DNA of 36,177 nt from CAZTTG01 sp964615935 (GTDB taxonomy: Bacteria; Planctomycetota; UBA1135; GCA-002686595), in the NCBI GenBank assembly GCA_964615935.1, contig CAZTTG010000063.1, positions 1 through 36,177 on the forward strand. Direction: 5' to 3'. This document shows, one piece after another, positions 23,873 to 30,800 of the stretch (position 1 is its first letter; every line of letters starts with the position of its first letter). Below the pieces are notes generated by a model. The model had not been told where the DNA came from, ran no database searches, and was given only the letters and a program-made list of their open reading frames with translations. The position numbers were made by a program, and so were the translations under genes.

Positions 23873-25371
23873 GCGGCATCATCCTGAGCGCGATCCTCTC
23901 CCTGGCCGCGGCGCCCGCGCCGGCCGACGATCCGCTGGCGGGCATGTGGTACGACGAGCGCGGCGGCCTCTACCTCCTGAAGTCCGGGTCCGGGCGCTTC
24001 GCCTGGTTCGGACAGGGGCTGCGGGACGGCCGGTACTTCATGCACCGCGGCAGCGGGGCCCTGGAGGGCGACGGGCTGGAGGGGGACTGGATCGAGATGT
24101 CCAACTCCGAGTTCTACCCCTCGCAGGGTCACCTGTCGGGCCTGCTCTCCCGGGACGGGAAGACGATCTCCTGGCGCGGGAGCACGATCTGCAGGTGCTG
24201 GAGCCGCAAGCCCCCCGAGACCATCGAGGGGGAGGAGGCGCCGGGGCGCGAGCCGGGCGGGCCGGAATCCGGCGGCGGAGGCGGACCGGCCGGCGGGGGC
24301 TGGGAGAGCGGCTTCGAGGAGGCCGGCGAGGCCCACACCGATGGCGGGAAGCCGGGGGGGAGACCGCCCGGCGGCGCGGACACCTGGGAGGGCGGCTTCG
24401 GGGATTCCCCGCCGCCCGAGAGCGGCCGGCCGGAGCGCGGGGGGGGCGGGACGGGCCCTGTCGGTCCCCCGGGCGGAGGCGGCGGCTCGATCGACGGAGG
24501 GCGCCCCGGCGGCGCGAGCGGCGCGGGGGCCGGCCTCGGCGGCGAGGTCGTGGACGGCCGGCTCGCCTGGGAGCACCCCGACGTGCAGCGGGCCATCGAC
24601 GACTGGCTGCGCGGCGCGCGCCCGACGATCTCGGAGCAGGACCCCGGCTGGCGATACAACGAGTTCGGCCAGGCCGTGGGCGGCCGCGCCTACGTCTACT
24701 CGCGGCCTCCCGACGCCGCCCTGGAGCAGGGGCGCTACCGCTACCTGTACGGCGTCTCGCGCCGGCTCCCCTCGACGAACATGGGGACGCTCTGGGAGTA
24801 CATCCGGAGCCGGATCCACGGCGAGCCGATCCCGCCCTACCGAGCGTCCGGAGACGGGGGGGGCGGAGGAGATGGCGCGGGCGCGTCGCCCGGCGGCGGC
24901 GCCCCCGAGGCCCCCGGCGGCCCGGGCTCGCCGATCGGCAACGTCCTGTGCGGGAGCTGGACGGGCACCGCGGTCTACACCGGCAGGGGGAGCTACGAGG
25001 GCCGCGACATGAAGGTCGAGGCGAGCTTCGAGATCCAGCCCGGCAAGCACGGCGAGCTCATCCTCGCGGACTTCATCTCGCGGCAGTGGTTCGGGACCGA
25101 CGTCGGCTTCGTGTCCGAGCCCTCCTCCTTCACGAAGACGGAGCTCGAGCTCCTCGAGGTGAAGGGCGGCGTCGCCAGGGTGGACTACGCCCGGGGATCG
25201 GCCGGCAGCAAGGCCCGGCTGAGGCACTACCTGGCCTTCGAGATGCAGCCCGCGGGCGAGCTCGTGCTGGAGCACTCCGCGCGCCGAAGCGGGGCCAAGC
25301 AGAGTCACTTCGAGTACCGGCTGGCGGTCGAGCGCGTCGCCCGCTCGGGCGGCAAGGTCGACAGGAAGTGA
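23869..25371 (+). CDS. Secreted Gly/Pro-rich protein with two beta domains, unknown function
   Basis: This 500-aa protein has a short signal peptide (SGIILSAILSLAAAPAPA). Residues about 22-112 form a small beta domain (GMWYDERGGLYLLKSGSGRFAWFG) like lipocalin-type 'GxW...G..y.l' modules, closing with a CRC pair. Residues about 115-225 are a long Gly/Pro-rich linker. Residues about 230-320 are a mixed region containing HPDVQRAIDDWLRGA and WEYIRSRIHGE. A second Gly-rich linker leads to a C-terminal beta domain (GSWTGTAVYTGRGSYEG to FEYRLAVERVA). The start overlaps the stop of the upstream gene by four bases and has no separate ribosome site, so it is probably made together with the 820-aa protein, as partner or scaffold. 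It does not look like a known immunity protein. The linkers have extreme GC and are prone to false antisense reading frames. Confidence 0.75.
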   Translation: MSGIILSAILSLAAAPAPADDPLAGMWYDERGGLYLLKSGSGRFAWFGQGLRDGRYFMHRGSGALEGDGLEGDWIEMSNSEFYPSQGHLSGLLSRDGKTISWRGSTICRCWSRKPPETIEGEEAPGREPGGPESGGGGGPAGGGWESGFEEAGEAHTDGGKPGGRPPGGADTWEGGFGDSPPPESGRPERGGGGTGPVGPPGGGGGSIDGGRPGGASGAGAGLGGEVVDGRLAWEHPDVQRAIDDWLRGARPTISEQDPGWRYNEFGQAVGGRAYVYSRPPDAALEQGRYRYLYGVSRRLPSTNMGTLWEYIRSRIHGEPIPPYRASGDGGGGGDGAGASPGGGAPEAPGGPGSPIGNVLCGSWTGTAVYTGRGSYEGRDMKVEASFEIQPGKHGELILADFISRQWFGTDVGFVSEPSSFTKTELELLEVKGGVARVDYARGSAGSKARLRHYLAFEMQPAGELVLEHSARRSGAKQSHFEYRLAVERVARSGGKVDRK

Positions 25372-25397
25372 GCGGGACTCGCGGACCGGAGCGGGCG

Positions 25398-27626
25398 ATG
25401 ACCTGGAACGGGAGAATGGCGATGAGCGGCGATACGAACGGGGCGGCGGACGCGACGAGACCGAGCAGGCGGGCGCGCTGCCCGGCCTGGGTGCTCTCGA
25501 GCTGCGGCGCCGCGATCCTGGCGATCGCGAGCCTCTCCTGCGCGGGGATCCAGCTGCCCCAGCAGCTCAGCGCCGGCAGGCTGGACTTCCTGTCGGGCGG
25601 CGAATCCCGGGCCGCCCGCCTCAACGAGGAGGGGCTCCGGCTGCACGAGGATGGGCTGTACGACGAGGCCATCGAGGCCTTCTCGCGCGCCATCGAGGCC
25701 GAGCCCGGCAACCGGGACTACTTCTGCAACCGGGCGCACAGCCACCTGGAGAGCGGGGCCTTTCGGGAGGCGGCGGACGACTTCTCCGGCGCCCTCGACC
25801 GCGCCTCCGAGGCCCCCGATCTGGATCGGGTCCACTATCACTTCCACCGCGGGCGCTCGTGGCAGAAGCTCGGGCGCCTGAAGGAGGCCATCCGCGACTA
25901 CGATCGCGCGCGGCAGTACTCCGAGAAGGGGTCGATCGACGAGGCGCGCTGCTTCAGCCGCCGGGGCGACTGCTACCACAGCCTGAAGGAGTACGGCAGG
26001 GCCCTCGAGGACTACGAGCTCGCCATGCAGATGCAACCGGACGATCCCTCCTTCGCCCGGAGCGCCGCCCGGATGCTCTACGAGCTGCAGCGCTACGAGG
26101 AGGCCGTGCAGGTCGACTCCCGCTGCCTGGATCTCGAACCGATGGCCGAGGCCTACGCCGGTCGCGCCCGCTCGTTCTCGAAGCTGGGCCGCTTCGAGGA
26201 TGCGATCGAGGACGCCGGGCGAGCGATCGCGCTGGAGCCCACGGCGCGGTACTACAACAAGCGCGCCAACCTCTACTACGAGAGCCAGAGCTACGAGGAG
26301 GCCATCCCGGACTACCAGCGGGCGCTGGAGCTCTCGCCGCGGGACGAGATCATCCTCTGGAACTGCCTGCGGGCGCACAAGAAGGCGGGCGACCGCGGGG
26401 GGGTGGTCCGCCTCGCCGGACGGCTCCTCGAGATCCAGCCCGACGACTACGAGGCGCTCCTCGAGCGCGGCCTGCAGCACTACCGCCTGGGCCGCAACGA
26501 GGATGCCCTGGCCGACCTGGACCGGACCATCGAGATCGAGACCCGGGGCGGCGAGTACAACCTGCGCGGCCTGACCCGCGAGAGCATGGGCAACCGCCAG
26601 CTGGCCGTGGTCGACTACGACCGGGCCATCGCGCTGCAACCCGACAACCACGTCTTCCACAACAACCGGGGGTGGGCCCTCTTCCGGATGCACCGCTACG
26701 GCGAGGCGCAGCGGGACTTCGACCGCTCGCTGGCCATCCGCGGGGACTACGTCCAGGCGCACGACGGCCGGGGGCGGGCCCTGGCGGCGCAGGGGCGGCA
26801 CGAGGAGGCCATCCGCGAGTACACCGAGGAGCTCGAGGGCCGGGAGGATCGGGGCTACGCCTACTTCAAGCGGGCCTGGAGCCACCTCCACTGCGGGCGG
26901 CCCCGCGAGGCGCTGGAGGACGTGAAGAGCATCTACGTGAGCGAGGGCCACAGCGACTCCGTGGGGGTCTGTGGTGGAGTGGTCGGCTACTTCGCCTGTC
27001 GGATGATGCACCTGGAGGACGAGGGGTTTCGCTTCCTGGCCGAGAAGTCCGGGCAGTACGACCGAGACCTGTGGCCGCAGCCGGTGGCGCGGTACCTCCT
27101 GGGCGTGACCACCGCCCGGGAGCTCCTGGCCGAGGTGTCCGAGGATCCGGGCCGGACCGTGGAGGCGCACGGATACGTGGGCTTCGAGCTGGCTCTGAAC
27201 GGGCGTGTGGAGGCCGCTCAGGAGCACTTCGACCGGGTCCTGGAGAACGCCGATCATCCCTCCACCTTCGTCTACTGGATCGCCGAGGGGGGGGCGCAGG
27301 CGCTGCGAGTGCCCGAGCTGAAGATCCGGGCGGTCGGCGTGCGGCCGGGCAGGCCGGCGCCCGGCGACACGACCAGCTGGGAGGTGGCCTACGAGCCCTG
27401 CGATGAGGAGGTCGTGGTGGACGAGTACTGGATGCTCTCGTTCGGCGGCCGGGAGCTCTTCAGCGAGGAGCGCCACCAGCGATTCACCGTGGCGCCCGGG
27501 CAGGCGACGCACGCGATCCCCTTCCGCATCCCCGGGACGGCGCAGCCGGGCGTGTACGCCGTCACCCTGCGCGCCGCGGCCGGGGGGGTGACCCGGATCG
27601 CGGAGACCACCTTCGAGGTGCGCTGA
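25398..27626 (+). CDS. TPR-rich probable lipoprotein with Ig-like C-terminal domain
   Basis: This 742-aa protein has about 13 tetratricopeptide repeats (residues ~75-530) with the usual W/L-G-Y/F-A-P spacing, for example RLHEDGLYDEAIEAFSRAI and RGWALFRMHRYGEAQRDF. The N-terminus has a basic stretch (RPSRRARCPAW), a hydrophobic segment (VLSSCGAAILAIASLSC) and a cysteine that meets the loose lipoprotein pattern. Residues ~630-742 form a beta-sandwich (IRAVGVRPGRPAPGDTTSW to GVYAVTLRAAAGG). TPRs mediate protein binding, so it may be a periplasmic assembly platform for the two preceding gene products, 26 nt upstream. In-frame ATGs at 25398, 25416 and 25422 compete: 25398 has GGAG at 25388-25391, and 25422 has GGGAG at 25410-25414. 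The longest was taken. The gene converges with the kinase gene, leaving 14 nt. Confidence 0.85.
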   Translation: MTWNGRMAMSGDTNGAADATRPSRRARCPAWVLSSCGAAILAIASLSCAGIQLPQQLSAGRLDFLSGGESRAARLNEEGLRLHEDGLYDEAIEAFSRAIEAEPGNRDYFCNRAHSHLESGAFREAADDFSGALDRASEAPDLDRVHYHFHRGRSWQKLGRLKEAIRDYDRARQYSEKGSIDEARCFSRRGDCYHSLKEYGRALEDYELAMQMQPDDPSFARSAARMLYELQRYEEAVQVDSRCLDLEPMAEAYAGRARSFSKLGRFEDAIEDAGRAIALEPTARYYNKRANLYYESQSYEEAIPDYQRALELSPRDEIILWNCLRAHKKAGDRGGVVRLAGRLLEIQPDDYEALLERGLQHYRLGRNEDALADLDRTIEIETRGGEYNLRGLTRESMGNRQLAVVDYDRAIALQPDNHVFHNNRGWALFRMHRYGEAQRDFDRSLAIRGDYVQAHDGRGRALAAQGRHEEAIREYTEELEGREDRGYAYFKRAWSHLHCGRPREALEDVKSIYVSEGHSDSVGVCGGVVGYFACRMMHLEDEGFRFLAEKSGQYDRDLWPQPVARYLLGVTTARELLAEVSEDPGRTVEAHGYVGFELALNGRVEAAQEHFDRVLENADHPSTFVYWIAEGGAQALRVPELKIRAVGVRPGRPAPGDTTSWEVAYEPCDEEVVVDEYWMLSFGGRELFSEERHQRFTVAPGQATHAIPFRIPGTAQPGVYAVTLRAAAGGVTRIAETTFEVR

Positions 27627-27640
27627 GCGGCTGCCCGCGC

Positions 27641-30600
27641 TCAGTCGGGAGTCAGCACCAGCCGCAGGCCCAGCCAGTCGTAGCCCGAGGAGGGCTCCAC
27701 GCCCGCCCGCCAGGCCGAGCGGGCGTGGGAGGCGGGGTACCAGTAGCTCCCGCCCTTGATGATCTGGTACTGACCCACCGGGACCTCGCGCAGCCCGTCG
27801 CCGGCGCGGTGCTGGAAGCTGGTCTCGGTCGCGTGCCGGTCGGCGCACCACTCGGCGACGTTGCCGTGCATGTCGTGCAGGCCGAAGGCGTTGGGGGCCA
27901 GGCTGCCCACCACCGCGTGGTAGGCGTGACCGTCGTCGAAGCCCGCCTGGCTGGCCTCCTCGGCGACCTTCTGCCCGTAGCTGGGATCCATCCGGCGGGC
28001 GTGCTCGTCGGCGATGTTGGCGCTGCCCTGCAGCGAGCCGACCTCCGCGCCGGTGTGGAAGGGGGTGCCGGTGCCGGCGCGGCAGGCGTACTCCCACTGC
28101 GCCTCGCTGGGCAGGGCCAGCCCCAGCCTCAGCCCGAGCTCGACCGCCTCCATCCAGGAGACGTGCTCGACCGGGTTGGCCAGGGTGACCTCGTTGTAGT
28201 GGTCGAGGCTCTGCTGTCCGGCCCGGGTCACGCTGGGATTGGAGCCCATGATGCGCTCCCACTGCCCCTGGGTGACCTCGTACTTGGAGCAGTAGAGGGG
28301 GGCCAGGGTGACCTCCCGGACCGGACCCTCGCCCATCCGGTGCCCGGGGTCCACGTTGTCCTCGCCGACGGCGCGCTCGCCGCCGACGGGCCAGCTCCCC
28401 ATGGAGAAGGTGCCGCCCGGCAGGAGGACCAGGACCATGCCGGTGTCCTCGCCGACGAGCGGGCGACCCCGGTCGTCCCGCTCGGGGGCCTCGCCGGTGA
28501 ACACGGCCAGGAACTCCCACAGGCCCTGGGCGTTGCGCCACAGGGGGCGCAGACCGAGCTGGGGCTCCACGTGCATCGCCGGGTGGTCCCGGGCGACCTC
28601 CCGCCACAGGCGAGCGGTCTTTCCCGAGCGGCCGAGCTCCTCCACCGACTCGGCCATGTCCAGCCGCCGCTCGATGCGGGCCGCCGCCGGGGCCAGGAGA
28701 TCCAGGCCCTCGACGAAGCGGGTGAGGACGTCGTGCCTCAGGCTCTGCTCGCGCTCCGCGAAGTTCCAGCTCAGGGGCCGCGCGAGCGCCGCCTCCAGGG
28801 CGGCCAGGCTCTCGTCCAGGGCCGTCCGCGTCTCCCTCCAGTCGGGGGCGAAGGGGCTCGTGGGATTGTCGCGGATGAGGACCTCCAGGGTCCCGAGCTG
28901 GGCGCGCACGAGGTGCAGCTCCTCCTCCGGCCCGCGCCTGGCCATGCGGTCGCGCTGCGACTGCTCCTCGGTCAGGGGCCGGGAGCCGAGGCGCATCGCC
29001 TCCAGCTCCCGCCGCGCCTCCTCGCGCACCGGCAGGAGCTCCCCGGCCTCCTCCAGCCAGGCCCGCAGCTCGGGGATCCGATCCGGCCAGGGCGGCCAGA
29101 GCCGATCGGCGTCGGCCAGGAGCTGCTCGACCGCGCGCGCGTTCTTGTAGCGCTGGAGCTGGTCCAGGAACTCCTCGGCGCGGTGCTGCTCCTCCTCGGC
29201 GGCCCTGCGCCCCACGCCCTGCACGTAGCCGATCCCCGAGAGGCCCACGAAGGCGATCAGGATGCCGCCGGCGATGGACGCCGCCAGGGCCCGGTTGCGC
29301 CGCACCCACTTGCGGAACTCGGCGACCGCGCCGGTCTGGTGGGCCCGCACCACCCGCCCCTCGAGGAAGGCCCGCAGGTCGTCGGCCATCTCGTCCATGC
29401 CGGCGTAGCGATCGGCGAGCTCGCGCGACATGGCCTTCTCGCAGATGGACACCAGCTCCACCGGCAGGCCGGCCCGGATCGACTCCAGGCGCTGGGGGGG
29501 GCCCTCCCGCACCGCGTTGAGGATGGTTCGCGCCGAGACCCGGTCGCCGCGCGGGACGTAGGGCCGCTGTCCGGACAGCAGGTGGTAGAGGATCGCGCCC
29601 ACCGAGTAGATGTCCGAGCGCGGTCCGATGAGCTCGACGCGACCGCCGGCCTGCTCGGGCGCCATGTAGGTCGGCGTGCCCACCACGTCGCCGTCCATGG
29701 TGATCAGCGGCGCGTCCTCGGACTGGGCGCTGTCCTCCTCGCGGTCGGTGTGGACCCGGCTGGCGGTCGGCAGGGAATCCTCGCGGATGCGGATGTCCTT
29801 GGTCTCGTCGCGCCCGATGACCTTGGCCAGGCCCCAGTCCATGACGTAGGTCTCGCCGTAGCGCCCCACCATGACGTTGGAGGGTTTGATGTCGCGGTGC
29901 ACCACCCGCTTGCTGTGGGCGAAGGCCACCGCCTCGCAGACCTTGAGCACGACGCCCAGGGCGCGCTCCCGGGTCCACTCCCCCTCGCCGTCGTGCTCCG
30001 GGCCCTCGTGGATCTCCAGGATGATGTCCCGGAAGCTCTTGCCGCGCACCAGGCGCATGGTGAAGTAGGCTCGCCCGTGCCGATCCAGGCCCAGCTCGTG
30101 CACCGGGACGACGCCCGGGTGATCGAGCTGGCCGGTGATCTGGGCCTCCTCCAGGAAGCGGCAGACCTTGCGGGGATCGACCTGGACCTTCTCGGCCTCG
30201 CCCGGGAACTCCTTCCCCCCCAGCACCACCTTCATGGCCAGGGGGCGGCGCAGGTCCTGGTCCCAGACCTTGATGATGGCGCCCATTCCCCCGCGGGCGA
30301 TCTCGCCTCGACCGATGTAGCGGCTCTCGGGAGCGCTGATCTGGGCCAGGCGCTCGAGCCGCGCCGCGGCCCGACTGCCGCTGGGCACGCTGTCCTCGTC
30401 CGGCTCCAGCGAGATGCCCGGATCGACCTTCCCGTACCTCGCCTCGATGCGCTCGCCGAGCGTGGCGTTGGCGCCCATCCGCTCGAAGACCCCCTCGACG
30501 CGCCTCCAGTCGTCGTGCAGCTTGCGCAGCTCCGCGGACTGCTCCGGGTGGGCCGCGCAGAGTTCCTCGATGTCCACCTCGGCGCCCTCGGTGCGCCGGG

Positions 30601-30673
30601 CCAGGAAGTCGGCGAAGGCCTCCTCGGCGGAGGGATTGGAGGAGGGCTGGCTGGGTCGGTCCTCGGTCGCCAT
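27641..30673 (-). CDS. Transmembrane Ser/Thr protein kinase (PknB-like) with degenerate FGE/SUMF1-like domain
   Basis: This 1010-aa protein phosphorylates Ser/Thr through a cytosolic kinase domain (about 117-450). Seen are the glycine loop (GRGEIARGGMGAI), AMKVV lysine, HRDIKPSN, D279-region DWG instead of DFG, and GTPTYMAPEQAGG. An N-terminal EELCAAHPEQSAELRKL segment is common in planctomycete-type kinases. A membrane helix (about 461-486) leads to coiled coils (~490-720) and a C-terminal FGE-sulfatase-like domain (about 742-1008) with PGGTFSMGS, ALPSEAQWEYACRAGTGT, DMHGNVAEWC and GLRLVL. The copper-binding cysteine pair of true FGE is absent: the corresponding stretch reads GGSYWYPASHARSAW. 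The domain therefore more likely senses or binds a ligand outside. A TAGAAT hexamer (minus, 30753-30748) gives a ~70-nt leader. Confidence 0.92.
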   Translation of the reverse strand: MATEDRPSQPSSNPSAEEAFADFLARRTEGAEVDIEELCAAHPEQSAELRKLHDDWRRVEGVFERMGANATLGERIEARYGKVDPGISLEPDEDSVPSGSRAAARLERLAQISAPESRYIGRGEIARGGMGAIIKVWDQDLRRPLAMKVVLGGKEFPGEAEKVQVDPRKVCRFLEEAQITGQLDHPGVVPVHELGLDRHGRAYFTMRLVRGKSFRDIILEIHEGPEHDGEGEWTRERALGVVLKVCEAVAFAHSKRVVHRDIKPSNVMVGRYGETYVMDWGLAKVIGRDETKDIRIREDSLPTASRVHTDREEDSAQSEDAPLITMDGDVVGTPTYMAPEQAGGRVELIGPRSDIYSVGAILYHLLSGQRPYVPRGDRVSARTILNAVREGPPQRLESIRAGLPVELVSICEKAMSRELADRYAGMDEMADDLRAFLEGRVVRAHQTGAVAEFRKWVRRNRALAASIAGGILIAFVGLSGIGYVQGVGRRAAEEEQHRAEEFLDQLQRYKNARAVEQLLADADRLWPPWPDRIPELRAWLEEAGELLPVREEARRELEAMRLGSRPLTEEQSQRDRMARRGPEEELHLVRAQLGTLEVLIRDNPTSPFAPDWRETRTALDESLAALEAALARPLSWNFAEREQSLRHDVLTRFVEGLDLLAPAAARIERRLDMAESVEELGRSGKTARLWREVARDHPAMHVEPQLGLRPLWRNAQGLWEFLAVFTGEAPERDDRGRPLVGEDTGMVLVLLPGGTFSMGSWPVGGERAVGEDNVDPGHRMGEGPVREVTLAPLYCSKYEVTQGQWERIMGSNPSVTRAGQQSLDHYNEVTLANPVEHVSWMEAVELGLRLGLALPSEAQWEYACRAGTGTPFHTGAEVGSLQGSANIADEHARRMDPSYGQKVAEEASQAGFDDGHAYHAVVGSLAPNAFGLHDMHGNVAEWCADRHATETSFQHRAGDGLREVPVGQYQIIKGGSYWYPASHARSAWRAGVEPSSGYDWLGLRLVLTPD

Positions 30674-30747
30674 CGGCTGGCTCGGCGGGGCGCAGCCTCC
30701 CGCCCGTACCCGCGGGCGGGGTCGAGGGACGGGGGGCGGCTCGACGG

Positions 30748-30753
30748 ATTCTA
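30748..30753 (-). promoter_or_regulatory. -10-like TAGAAT for the kinase gene
   Basis: The hexamer is identical to the one before the M3 peptidase gene. It lies 74 nt before the kinase ATG in the 127-bp gap between two minus-strand genes, so the kinase may be transcribed independently of the upstream propeller gene. Confidence 0.35.
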
Positions 30754-30777
30754 CTTCCCGCCGGCGGCGGTTGGGAA

Positions 30778-30793
30778 GCCCGATGGCTCGGGC
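30778..30793 (-). terminator. Small hairpin after the lipoprotein propeller gene, doubtful terminator
   Basis: GCCCGA (30778-30783) pairs with TCGGGC (30788-30793) around a 4-nt loop, 7 nt past the stop of the 30801 gene on the minus strand. Only two T's follow, so any termination would be weak. Confidence 0.3.
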
Positions 30794-30800
30794 GAGGGAC

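Noticed and set aside
27641..28480. Active formylglycine-generating enzyme
   Set aside because: The cysteine pair needed for copper binding is missing and the domain is fused to a kinase, so only the fold is claimed.
25305..29978. Minus-strand open frame of about 1550 codons across the TPR and kinase genes
   Set aside because: It runs in the wrong frame through the kinase and antisense to the TPR gene; kinase motifs are in another frame.
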